Part shown: piece after piece, positions 45,829 through 54,701 of the stretch
Layout: every line of letters starts with the position of its first letter
Numbering within the stretch: the first letter of the stretch is position 1
Origin: Nitrospira sp.
Lineage (GTDB): Bacteria > Nitrospirota > Nitrospiria > Nitrospirales > Nitrospiraceae
Direction of reading: 5' to 3'
DNA length: 64,000 nucleotides
Assembly: GCA_029194665.1 (NCBI GenBank)
Contig: JARFXO010000009.1
Span: 1 to 64,000, forward strand
The notes under the pieces: model-generated
Told to the model about the DNA's origin: nothing
Databases searched by the model: none
The model's input: the letters and a program-made list of their open reading frames with translations, nothing else
Made by a program: the position numbers and the translations under genes

Positions 45829-48174
45829 CTAGATTCGCCATGTCGTCCGACCTGAATCAAACTGTGGCGCAGCGATCGGCAGCGTAAAATAAAAACGAGA
45901 CCCGATCCCTGGTTGGCTCTCAACCCAAATCGAACCATGGTGCATGGTGACCAGGGTCTTGGTGATGCAGAGGCCAAGTTGAGCGCCTTGCGCGGTCGGC
46001 ATGGGCGACGGCACTCTGGAAAACTCATCAAAAATGTTTGGGAGATGGGATGAATCAATCCCGCAGCCGGTATCAGCAACGCACGTTTGTACGAGTCCTG
46101 GTGGAGATTCGCAAAACTCCACGGTTATTCGACCACCGGGAGCGGTGAACTTGATCGCATTCCCAAGGAGATTCACCAGAATCTGTTCCACCTTGTCGCG
46201 GTCGCCTTGCACGGGTGGAAGCGACTCGAGGGGGGGAATGTCGAGGGAAACATTCTTCTCTGCCGCAAGCATCTGGAGGCTGTCCACTGCGATCATCGCC
46301 ATCCGGCGGACGCAGACTTCTTCCAGGCGAAGCTCGATTCGCTTGGTATCGAGGCGCGACCAATCGAGCAGTTGACTGATGATTCTTCCAAGCCGGGCGA
46401 CGTTGCGTTGGATGCGGGTGAGATAGGTGCGTTGCAGGTCGGTGAGTGGACCCGTGACGCCGTCGAGCATGTTTTCTGCAAAGCTCCGAATCGCCGTCAT
46501 AGGCGTCCCCAGCTCGTGTGAGACTACTGAGAGAAAGGTCGTTCGACGCCGGTCATGTTCCTGCAGCTGAGCATTGGCGCAGGACAGTTCTTCGGTCCGC
46601 TGCTGGATGCGATCTTCAAGATGCTGGGTCAGCTCGGTCAGATCGGAGTAGGCCTTGGCATTGTCGATGGCCGCCGCGACGTGGCTTGCAATAGTGAGCA
46701 AGATACTGAGATCTCCCTCACTGCATGGACGTGACCCTCGGTCAGCCAATAAAAATCCGAGAATCTTTGTACGGCTCTGGAGCGGCACGGCGACGAATGA
46801 CCGTGCTCCGGACCGGCGCAGCAACTCAAGCAGCGGCGGAAATATACGCTGGGGGATGGCCTCGATGTCATGGATCAGCAACGGCTTGCTGTGAATGAGC
46901 AGATCCGCCGCGATGCCGCCATCGACGATGGGTAATTCAAGCCGGTAAGCGGCCTCCGTAAGTTCCTGTGAAACTCCGATGATCCGAGCGAAGGAGGCGC
47001 AGTTCTTTTCTGGGTAGTGAAGAATGACCGCCATTCGAGAAAATCCGAGATTCTCGACCAGCAACCGGAGCACTGTGTCAAGCAACTGACCCATGTCGAA
47101 CATATTGGCGCGTGCGATTGCGGCACTGGCTTTATGCACCGTGGTTAAGTGCCTGACCTGCAGTCGGATGGTGTCGAGGTTTGCGGTGATCGCGTGATTC
47201 CTGTCCTGCAGACATTGTGTCATCACGCTGAATGCATGGGTCAATTGACCGACTTCATCATTGGTAGGTCGAGGGAGGGAAATGTGAACATCCTTTCCCT
47301 CTGCGAGTTTCCGCGCAGCACCGGCGAGACTTCGGAGTGGTGTCGTAATGCGAGATGTAAGAAAGTGCGCGCCGACGACGCCTGCGACAATGATGAGCAG
47401 CGTGAGAATCGAAACGTTACGAACGATGATCAACAGGGCTTGCTTGGCTTGGGCGTCGGTTATGCCGATACGCACCAGGCCGACCACCGGCGAGATTGTG
47501 GGTAGGAGAGTGGGGCCAATGATATCCTCCAATTCGACCGGAAGATGAGGCAGCGGTGGCTCGGATGGGGATTCTCGGAGGACCGGCATCGCAAAGTCGA
47601 ACAGGGTTTCCGTCCGCACGAAAAACGGTAGGAGCCAATCAGAGGACTCATCCTGAGGGACCAACGTGTGTTCTGCAGATTGAAAAAATCTGGTAATGAG
47701 CGGAACGGTCAGCGGCGCCCGCAGCAGCGATTGTGATATCCGGTCGTCAGGGTAGAGCGGTTGTTCTACGGCCGGAGGTGACCCGTTCGACGACCTCCGA
47801 ATGCGCTTGCTTTGTCGGTTCAGGATGCGGCCGTCGGAGCCGGTGATGACGACATACACGACGTGATCGATCGTCATCAGGCTCTGCATGAATTGACCAA
47901 GTGTGACCCGATCCTCAAGCACAACGCCGGCAAGGCGAAAGTGTTCGTTCTGTACGGTGTTGGTCAATAAGATGCTTCCGAGTTCCTCCAGATTGTCCGT
48001 CATGGCCTTGCGCCGGGCTTCGATAAAATACCAGCTTAATGACGAACAGGTCATGATGAGAATGAGGCTGAAAAACGCCATGAACTTCAAGCGGAGACCG
48101 AAGAGTCGAGCCCCAGACCCTGGTCCGGGACGTTGTCCTCTTAGGAGTCCTGAGCTATCCATGGGCCGACTCAT
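45829..48174 (-). CDS. Membrane sensor histidine kinase (HAMP, GAF)
   Basis: 781 residues. TM helix near 30-52 (FMAFFSLILIMTCSSLSWYF), periplasmic part to about 245, second TM helix LTLLIIVAGVVGAHFL, HAMP with RITTPLRSLAGAARKLAEG, and a GAF domain (MFDMGQLLDTVLRLLVENLG). Then a helical linker and HisKA with phospho-His in FLSVVSHELGTPMTA, and HATPase with NLLGNAIKFT and DTGCGID. Partner of the NtrC-type regulator 55 bp downstream. The start directly follows the SBP stop, so the two are coupled. The signal sensed is unknown. Confidence 0.93.
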   Translation of the reverse strand: MSRPMDSSGLLRGQRPGPGSGARLFGLRLKFMAFFSLILIMTCSSLSWYFIEARRKAMTDNLEELGSILLTNTVQNEHFRLAGVVLEDRVTLGQFMQSLMTIDHVVYVVITGSDGRILNRQSKRIRRSSNGSPPAVEQPLYPDDRISQSLLRAPLTVPLITRFFQSAEHTLVPQDESSDWLLPFFVRTETLFDFAMPVLRESPSEPPLPHLPVELEDIIGPTLLPTISPVVGLVRIGITDAQAKQALLIIVRNVSILTLLIIVAGVVGAHFLTSRITTPLRSLAGAARKLAEGKDVHISLPRPTNDEVGQLTHAFSVMTQCLQDRNHAITANLDTIRLQVRHLTTVHKASAAIARANMFDMGQLLDTVLRLLVENLGFSRMAVILHYPEKNCASFARIIGVSQELTEAAYRLELPIVDGGIAADLLIHSKPLLIHDIEAIPQRIFPPLLELLRRSGARSFVAVPLQSRTKILGFLLADRGSRPCSEGDLSILLTIASHVAAAIDNAKAYSDLTELTQHLEDRIQQRTEELSCANAQLQEHDRRRTTFLSVVSHELGTPMTAIRSFAENMLDGVTGPLTDLQRTYLTRIQRNVARLGRIISQLLDWSRLDTKRIELRLEEVCVRRMAMIAVDSLQMLAAEKNVSLDIPPLESLPPVQGDRDKVEQILVNLLGNAIKFTAPGGRITVEFCESPPGLVQTCVADTGCGIDSSHLPNIFDEFSRVPSPMPTAQGAQLGLCITKTLVTMHHGSIWVESQPGIGSRFYFTLPIAAPQFDSGRTTWRI

Positions 48175-49149
48175 CTAATAAGTTTCGTCGATAAGGCTGT
48201 CGAGCTCTCTTGGAATCGAGATGCCGAGATACCGCGCGGTCTTGACATTCACCGTGATCCTGACCCGCTGGACAGGAACGGGTTTGAGGGGAAGCCGTTC
48301 TTCCCTGTCCAAGATACGCTTGGCAAGGAGCCCGGTTTCTCGGCCTACTTCGTTGTAGCTGATCGACAAGCTGAGCAATGCGCCCAGGCGGGTAAACTCG
48401 GATGAAAAGCCGATGACGGGAACCTGTTTGGCCAACGCCGATTCGAGAATAAAGCGGATCGATTCATCGGTCAGCACCGTCGAATCCGGAATCAGCCATA
48501 AGGCTTCCGATTCGGACAGGAGCAGCCGCAGTTGCTGAGGGACTTCCTTCTCATGCTCGACCATGAATCCCCGCAACTGAACGTTATGGACAGAAGCCTG
48601 CGCCTCCGCGTCCTTGAAGCGGGAAGCAGACTTGCCGGGATCGTACAACATGCCGATCCGGCGAAGGGTGGGCAACAACGCGCGCATGACCTTCAACTGA
48701 CGGTCCGTTGGAATTTCCAACAGGACGCCGGTCATATTGGCAGCGGTCAGATGATGTTTCAAGGGGTCGAGAACCATCATGTAGAGAATCGGGGTATCGA
48801 CGATCTCCAACTTGACCGCCAGTGCCGCTTTGAGGCCGACGGCGACTACGAGGGAAGCGTCTGAGGCACGAATCTTTCTGACCAGCTGCTTGCCTTGCTC
48901 CAGATCTCCCCGTAGGTCGTACTCAATATAAGTGGCTCCGGTCGGCGCTGTCGCCTTGAAGCCTTCGACGGCATCGCTGTACGCCTTCAGGTCGGGCGAT
49001 TTGAGAATAGCGATCTCAGTGCCGGCCGCCTCGGCCTGTACAGAGAGGAAATAGGAGAGAAGGATGAGCGCAAGGGACAGTCGCCGGATATGAGCAGAGC
49101 GCACCCATCTGTTTTCCCGATCTCTCAACGTATGAGCGATCATAAACAT
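48175..49149 (-). CDS. ABC-type substrate-binding protein (PF04392-like) of the sensor operon
   Basis: 324 residues from ATG 49149; longer starts to 49191 would leave almost no leader after the predicted sigma-54 start site. Signal peptide LSLALILLSYFLSVQAEA. The mature part is of the PF04392 type (TGVLLEIPTDRQLKVMRALL, RRIGMLYDPGKS), a periplasmic binding fold. No transporter genes are nearby, so it probably serves as a sensor input for the histidine kinase next to it (inference from the operon). Confidence 0.8.
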   Translation of the reverse strand: MFMIAHTLRDRENRWVRSAHIRRLSLALILLSYFLSVQAEAAGTEIAILKSPDLKAYSDAVEGFKATAPTGATYIEYDLRGDLEQGKQLVRKIRASDASLVVAVGLKAALAVKLEIVDTPILYMMVLDPLKHHLTAANMTGVLLEIPTDRQLKVMRALLPTLRRIGMLYDPGKSASRFKDAEAQASVHNVQLRGFMVEHEKEVPQQLRLLLSESEALWLIPDSTVLTDESIRFILESALAKQVPVIGFSSEFTRLGALLSLSISYNEVGRETGLLAKRILDREERLPLKPVPVQRVRITVNVKTARYLGISIPRELDSLIDETY

Positions 49150-49208
49150 GCGATAGGGTGATAGGGCAGTGATCAAGGACCCCGCGACCAATCGGTGCGT
49201 TTATTTCA

Positions 49209-49224
49209 AGCAAACCCTGTGCCC
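49209..49224 (-). promoter_or_regulatory. Sigma-54-type promoter of the sensor operon
   Basis: Minus strand GGGCACAGGGTTTGCT, very close to TGGCACG-N4-TTGCT, with GG and GC 10 bases apart. Expected start about 49198, upstream of the binding-protein gene. Implies self-activation by the NtrC-type protein encoded in the same operon. Confidence 0.65.
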
Positions 49225-49340
49225 TCGGTATTGTCGAGTCACCACGACCAGACGAAGAAGTTCATTCTGGCAGCCCATGTTCATTGTCCAACTTAGCCGG
49301 TCCAGAAACAAAAAGCCGGGTGGCGTGGTGGATCAAAACT

Positions 49341-49366
49341 GATTCAGCCTGAATCGAATTGGATTC
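49341..49366. promoter_or_regulatory. Enhancer-type palindromes upstream of sensor operon
   Basis: GATTCAGCCTGAATC (49341-49355, perfect inverted repeat) and GAATC-GAATTG-GATTC (49351-49366) overlap, about 120-140 bp upstream of the sigma-54-type promoter. A further GAATC lies near 49374. Confidence 0.65.
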
Positions 49367-49440
49367 TCCGACCGAATCGAATGGACGGCATCAATCCTTG
49401 CTCAGAATGGAGCAGGCCGGGAGGGGTCGTTCGCGAAGCG

Positions 49441-50175
49441 CTATTTTGCGTTGCCCTGAATAGCTTTCAGATCCCAGTCCGCCACCCCGTTGAGTCCGAC
49501 CTGTCTTAGGAGAGCCGCCCTCAGTCTACGAAGCGACGGATCCTTTGGCTCTTTCTCAATCAACGAGCAGACACAGCCCATCGCATCGTACCAGAACCCG
49601 ATGAGGGCATTGGTGCGCACGGTTTCACGATCACAGGTCAGGTTTACCGACGTGACCGTCAGACATTCATTGAAGTCGCATCGCTCGATCATTCCACCTG
49701 CGACGATATCCCTGGAGGGGGACTCGGGATTGGGGCTGGCCGACACAAACCAGCGGTACTGGACGTTAGGTTCAAGGGTAAGTCCCAGGCTTTTGAGATC
49801 GATGGATTGCACCCCCGCCTCGGTTGGAACCGGGAGGGAACCTTCATAGAGCGGGACGACTTTTTGGGTATCGTTCAGTGTGAACCGCAAGGGATAGGTC
49901 GTCGGTTTCGAGAGATACCAATTGAGCGTCGGCGTTCGCTTCACCGTCAAACCCACGTGGTCGGGAACCAAGGCGACGAGCTCCGGTTCACTCCCCTCCG
50001 TTCCCCGTAACGTGCCTCCGACTCGCGCGCGAGGAGTCGGTTTCTTTGGCGGTGTATAGATGAGGTCATCTGGTTGATCAGCCGTTGCCGCCGGCGCCTT
50101 CTCTGCGGCGTCCAGGACATGCGCGCCTGAGACAGTCAGGAGAAGGCTTAACCCTAGGATCAACATGTATTTCAC
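49441..50175 (-). CDS. DUF928 family exported protein
   Basis: 244 residues from GTG 50175 (AAGGAG 7 bp upstream). Signal peptide YMLILGLSLLLTVSGAHVLDA. The mature part has the DUF928 form: LVALVPDHVGLTVKRTPTLNWYLSKP, a beta-sandwich pattern, and a helical end. This family commonly stands beside CHAT-TPR proteins and two-partner-secretion genes in cyanobacteria and Nitrospira (family knowledge). The next gene upstream is separated by the second 122-bp repeat. Likely periplasmic. Confidence 0.75.
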   Translation of the reverse strand: MKYMLILGLSLLLTVSGAHVLDAAEKAPAATADQPDDLIYTPPKKPTPRARVGGTLRGTEGSEPELVALVPDHVGLTVKRTPTLNWYLSKPTTYPLRFTLNDTQKVVPLYEGSLPVPTEAGVQSIDLKSLGLTLEPNVQYRWFVSASPNPESPSRDIVAGGMIERCDFNECLTVTSVNLTCDRETVRTNALIGFWYDAMGCVCSLIEKEPKDPSLRRLRAALLRQVGLNGVADWDLKAIQGNAK

Positions 50176-50268
50176 GGCAATTCTCCTTCTAGCAGGATGA
50201 TGAAAAACTCGGGTAATGCCAGGAATATGGCTGTAATTTTCCAATCGGTGCTAACGCTAGAATCAATT

Positions 50269-50390
50269 CAGGATGCTCAAAAAGGCCGTCCAGCAAGGCC
50301 GCAACGAGCGAAGAGGTGAGGCGTACGCTTCGGTACGTTGAGCCTCTGAGCGATGCGAGAACGCCGCTGGCGGACTTTTTCAGCATCCTG
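50269..50390. repeat. 122-bp inverted-end repeat, copy 2
   Basis: caggatgctcaaaaaggccg to gactttttcagcatcctg, same length as 25311-25432 and differing at about ten positions. It lies between the CHAT gene stop and DUF928, directly on the 3' side of the CHAT gene, and could act as a terminator-like hairpin. Confidence 0.8.
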
Positions 50391-52736
50391 TTAGAGCCAA
50401 TTATTGAGCAACAGGAAGGGCGACCAGTAGGCCGGGTGTTCATAAATCCTGTCGCTCAACAGCTTCAACTGCGCGCGCTGGAGCGCCACGGCTTTCGAGA
50501 GAGCCGGATTGCGCAGTTGGCGATAAAATTCAGAGATCAATGTCGCCGACGCTTCATCGTTGATGAACCACAGAGTGGCCAATGCGCTGCGGGCGCCGGC
50601 TTTCAGCGCGACACCGGCCAGGCCGAGGGCAGCGCGGTCGTCGCCGATGCCGGTCTGGCAGGCACTCAAGGTCAAGAGTTCAAGCGGCTCCTGCCGAAAC
50701 CGAAAGAGGCCGATCAATTGATCGAGACCCTGCATCGTCATTTTCCCATCGAAGGTCAGGAGGAATGAGTCGTTTATGTCGGTCGAGAATTTGCCGTGCG
50801 TCGCGATATGCAGGCCTCCATATCCACCATCACGCAATTCCTGTTCCAGTCTGGATGATTGAAAGGCATTGTTCATCAGTTGATCGCCCTTATAGAGCCG
50901 TTGAATGGATTCGACCTCGTCCGCTACGTAGGGAAGGGGTGGAAACCCTTGCACGGACTTGGTGAGGCCGGCCGTGAGGAATCGGAGCTTGTCGCGGTTG
51001 AGTGGACGAGGGTCGGTCAAGGTCAAGCCGGGCGTCATGGCGAGCGCGAACTTGTTGATCAAGAATGATGAGCCGTCGTGGAGCGCCGCCAGCGGAATCG
51101 TCCGCAGGGCGCCGTCCGGCACAAACACCAAGGTCGTGATCTGCGGCTGCGAGAGGTCCGTTTCCAGCGGGCGAAGGAGCCAGTCGTATAACCGTTGGGC
51201 ATGGGGCAGATATTCGCGGGTCGTGCGCTTTTCAACCAACCGACGGAATGTCCGAATTTCCTGAGTCAGCCGCTCCGCCGTCATGGGCACGGAGGTGCGC
51301 TTGAGGCCGGATGGCAGACTCACGAGCAGTTCGAGTCGGGAACTGAACATGATGGGATAGATGACGGCGGTGTCCGGCGATAAGCGATCGAACGTGGTCA
51401 GCCTCGACCGGACTGAATCGACGCAATCGTCCTTGAAATAGTCCCGTAGCTCAGCCGTCTTGTAGGCTTCAATCGCATCGCGAGCGCCGAACAAATCGCC
51501 CTCGGCTGCCTTGCCGTCGCCAGAACGCGATGCACGCTGCAGCAACAGGTCGGCCAGCTCAAAAAACAACGGCCTCACGGACTCATGACCGGTGTTCGCG
51601 TCCTCGGACGAGGCTTGCTCCACCTCGGCGCGGATCGGTTGGAGCGTCGATGCCGCTTGCCGGTATGAGGAGATGGCGTTGTCCAACTGCCCGATTGCAG
51701 CCAGCTGTCGGCCCAGCTGCCATTGCCAGCGATAGAGCGACTCGGATGCGTCCACCGATTGGGCCGCAAACAACGCCTTCCTGGTGAGTTGCAGCGCTTC
51801 GTCCATGCGAAATTCCGTCTCGTAGAGATGCCCGAGATAGCCGAGAGCATAGGACAGGGTTCTCTTGTCTCCCTGCCCCTCCGCGACCGTACCTGCTTCG
51901 TGAAGGACGCCCGCGGCTCGCAAGAGGAGAGGGTCACGATCATGTGGGAGTTGAGGGATGAGCCGCTGGTACATCAGCGCGATGCCGATCATACCTAGCG
52001 ATTGGTTGCGCGATGGCCGAAGATCCTTGAGTTGCTGGAGTGCCGCGTCAAGAGCCATACGGCTGTTGGTTGGTTGCCCGAGGCGCAGCAGAGTCCGCGC
52101 GGCATTGGTGCGGGCTGTCACAGCAAGCAGCGGGAGCTTGGCCCTCTGAGCGTGGCTGACGCTTTCCTGAAAGGCTTCCAATGCCTCCTTGTCTTGCTGC
52201 TTCAAGGCGAACACCACTCCGAGGTCATTCAGGATGGTCGCCGTGAGCTGCGAGGAGCCTTGCTCCCGTGCTGATGCCGCCCCGCGCTCGAGATATTCCA
52301 ATGCCTCGGTGAATCGCCGGAGCGTCAGGTAAGTCCTTCCTAGATGCCCGAGTACGGAAGCTTCCACGAGCGGATCGCCGTACTTGTCGGCGAGCGCAAG
52401 CGCCAGCTCCAGCGATTGGAGCGCTTGCTTCGATTGCCCTAAGCTCAATGAGGCTTGAGATGAGAGCACGAGCGCCTCAACCTGCGCAGAAGTATTCCCC
52501 TCGGCCTTGTAGCGATCGGCTGCTTGTTTCCAATGGACCAAGGCTTCGCCAAAGGCTCCCCGTTCAAACTCTCCCGCCCCTTGTTGCATCAGCGCGTCAG
52601 TGGAGGATGAGGTTTCATGCGATTCAGATCGCGTGACGAAACAACATAGAAGCGTTACGAATAAAAATAGAGTTCCGCGGAGCAGGAAACGAACCAATGG
52701 TCGATTGGAGGCCGACAGGGTGTGTAATGTGGACAT
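50391..52736 (-). CDS. CHAT-domain protease with TPR repeats
   Basis: 781 residues from ATG 52736 (AGAGG close upstream). A membrane/signal segment FLLRGTLFLFVTLLCCFVT precedes about eight TPR-like helix pairs (ALVHWKQAADRYKAEGNT, ALEYLERGAASAREQG). The C-terminal CHAT domain has the catalytic His in GLHIATHGKF and Cys in LLTLSACQTG. CHAT proteases are caspase-like. Together with TpsB, TpsA and DUF928 it makes a recurrent module; its substrates here are unknown. Confidence 0.88.
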   Translation of the reverse strand: MSTLHTLSASNRPLVRFLLRGTLFLFVTLLCCFVTRSESHETSSSTDALMQQGAGEFERGAFGEALVHWKQAADRYKAEGNTSAQVEALVLSSQASLSLGQSKQALQSLELALALADKYGDPLVEASVLGHLGRTYLTLRRFTEALEYLERGAASAREQGSSQLTATILNDLGVVFALKQQDKEALEAFQESVSHAQRAKLPLLAVTARTNAARTLLRLGQPTNSRMALDAALQQLKDLRPSRNQSLGMIGIALMYQRLIPQLPHDRDPLLLRAAGVLHEAGTVAEGQGDKRTLSYALGYLGHLYETEFRMDEALQLTRKALFAAQSVDASESLYRWQWQLGRQLAAIGQLDNAISSYRQAASTLQPIRAEVEQASSEDANTGHESVRPLFFELADLLLQRASRSGDGKAAEGDLFGARDAIEAYKTAELRDYFKDDCVDSVRSRLTTFDRLSPDTAVIYPIMFSSRLELLVSLPSGLKRTSVPMTAERLTQEIRTFRRLVEKRTTREYLPHAQRLYDWLLRPLETDLSQPQITTLVFVPDGALRTIPLAALHDGSSFLINKFALAMTPGLTLTDPRPLNRDKLRFLTAGLTKSVQGFPPLPYVADEVESIQRLYKGDQLMNNAFQSSRLEQELRDGGYGGLHIATHGKFSTDINDSFLLTFDGKMTMQGLDQLIGLFRFRQEPLELLTLSACQTGIGDDRAALGLAGVALKAGARSALATLWFINDEASATLISEFYRQLRNPALSKAVALQRAQLKLLSDRIYEHPAYWSPFLLLNNWL

Positions 52737-52756
52737 GTCCTCTGTAACCGCTCGTA

Positions 52757-54592
52757 TCAAAAAAGATTGACGACCATTCCAAGATGAACGCCATGATCTT
52801 GCAGGGTAGTTCCAGTGTCCCGCACGGGGCGGAGTCTCTGACCCCAATAGACTTCAAAAACGGCTCGCCCTTGCGCGAGGATATTCCAGCGGAGTCCCAC
52901 TCCCACGCTGGCGAGCGTGTTGGGAAAGTCTGTGAACGGCGCGATGGGAGCGGGCCGGTTCTCCCCGAGACTCCATCCATGCGCCACATCGACGAATGGA
53001 GCCAGTTGCACTATCGGCTCGCCGCTCCGCCGGCGGATCAACGGAAATCGCGATTCAAGGGATGCAATGAACGCATTGTCACGTAGGATCGTCACTTCAC
53101 GGTAGCCGCGCACGGTATAACGGCCGCCAAGCGCGACCTGCTCGAGAGGAAAGAGAGGAGAAGTCGTGAGTTGAAGATCCATGTGTCCCAGGAGTTGCAT
53201 GCCGAATAACCGGTCGCCGTATTGTTTAATGGTCTGGACCTGTCCTAACCAAGAAAAAAACTGTCCGTCGGGCGTGGCGGGATTACTGTTGATCGTCGCA
53301 CCGAGGACATTGAGGCCCACACTGAATCGCGAACGCACAGCTAGGACAGTGTCGAGCGTTCGATGGGTCCAATCCTGGGCGAACCGGAGCGCGGAGACGG
53401 TCGCTGTCCCGTTCTGGAAACCGGGGAAAGAATCAATGGGTTTGTCTCCAAAGATGAAGCTTTGCGTGAAGAGATGCTCGCCGATGATCGAGAGCGCCAC
53501 CTCGTCCATCACCGTCCGATAGATCGGGTGGCGGAGGCTTATGCCGATGATTTCGGTGTCGGTATTGAGGTTGAATGGCTCGAGTGGTTCTTCGATCAGC
53601 TTGAAGTCGTAGCGCCGATAGTACGGCATGAAGCTCGTACCGTATCGGTTGAAGGGGAGGGCATATGAAGCATCAATAATCGGATGGGCTCCGGCTGAAC
53701 CGCCGTAACTGACGCTGAGTGGATCTCCTCGACCGGTGAGGTTGTCATGGATGACTGTGCCGATTCCGCGGACCGGTCCGACCAGAGGGGTCTGGTAGTT
53801 GTTCACATCGAACGATGCATGAAACGGATTTCTGTCCGCCACTCGCACATTCAGCACACTCTCGCCACGTTCATCTCCGGGCCGGAGTTCCGCATTGATG
53901 CGTTCGATCCGACGATCCTGCTGTAAGAGTTGCAGCTGTTCTTGAAAGGGGGCGAGTAACAGGGGTGTGCGGCTGCCGAGCGACAGGCGATCGCGCAGGT
54001 ACGATGAGCTGAACCAACGGTTGCCTTCGACATCGATGCGCGCCAGTTTCCCTTCTATGACTTGCACCTCTACGACTCCATCGACGACATCCTGATCAGG
54101 AATGATCGCCCCAGAGGTCAGGTAGCCCTTATTGACGTAGAGCAGCGTGAGCGCCAGCCTGAGCCGCTCGAGATCTTCAGTCATCAAGATCCGGTTCTTA
54201 AACAGGGCCGTCGTTTCCGCAATCTCGGCTGCCGAGAAGACGGTGTTGCCCGTCACGCGGACATCGCGCACAAACACCTTCACTGTTCCAGGTTGTTTAG
54301 GCACTTCTTCTTCGGATGGAGCGGGCGGGAGGATCGGCAGAACCTGACGCGGGGGTGGTAGAGGGCGTTGAAACTCTTCTTTCAACGGCCCAGGCGGCTG
54401 ACCGGATCGACCTGTCGGGTCAATCGTAGCTGTCGGGTCAATCGTAGATTGAGCGAAGACTGATGTATCTACCAACGTGCTCATCATGGTGAGACCCATG
54501 GTCAACGAGATAAAGGTCTGACGGGCGAACAGAAAATTGACAGGCGCCGCTCCGCGAGTACCTGCTGTCACGATTCTTGACATGTGGGTCAT
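52757..54592 (-). CDS. TpsB-type outer-membrane transporter (ShlB/FhaC family)
   Basis: 611 residues. Signal peptide (FISLTMGLTMMSTLVDTSVFA), Pro-rich linker, POTRA domain (VKVFVRDVRVTGNTVFS) and a second POTRA with VEVQVIEGKLARIDVEGNRW. The C-terminal 350 residues form a 16-strand barrel of alternating strands, ending GVHLGMVVNLF with a terminal Phe. It exports the TpsA partner encoded upstream (54702-57764). Start codon of three close ATG choices not settled. Confidence 0.9.
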   Translation of the reverse strand: MTHMSRIVTAGTRGAAPVNFLFARQTFISLTMGLTMMSTLVDTSVFAQSTIDPTATIDPTGRSGQPPGPLKEEFQRPLPPPRQVLPILPPAPSEEEVPKQPGTVKVFVRDVRVTGNTVFSAAEIAETTALFKNRILMTEDLERLRLALTLLYVNKGYLTSGAIIPDQDVVDGVVEVQVIEGKLARIDVEGNRWFSSSYLRDRLSLGSRTPLLLAPFQEQLQLLQQDRRIERINAELRPGDERGESVLNVRVADRNPFHASFDVNNYQTPLVGPVRGIGTVIHDNLTGRGDPLSVSYGGSAGAHPIIDASYALPFNRYGTSFMPYYRRYDFKLIEEPLEPFNLNTDTEIIGISLRHPIYRTVMDEVALSIIGEHLFTQSFIFGDKPIDSFPGFQNGTATVSALRFAQDWTHRTLDTVLAVRSRFSVGLNVLGATINSNPATPDGQFFSWLGQVQTIKQYGDRLFGMQLLGHMDLQLTTSPLFPLEQVALGGRYTVRGYREVTILRDNAFIASLESRFPLIRRRSGEPIVQLAPFVDVAHGWSLGENRPAPIAPFTDFPNTLASVGVGLRWNILAQGRAVFEVYWGQRLRPVRDTGTTLQDHGVHLGMVVNLF

Positions 54593-54701
54593 GCATTGAA
54601 AATCACTTAAATGATGAGTCCGCGAAACACCACGCGCTCAACGGTAACACCGACAGCGGAAGCTATTGCCACGAGGTGGCGATGGCGGAGCATACGCTCA
54701 G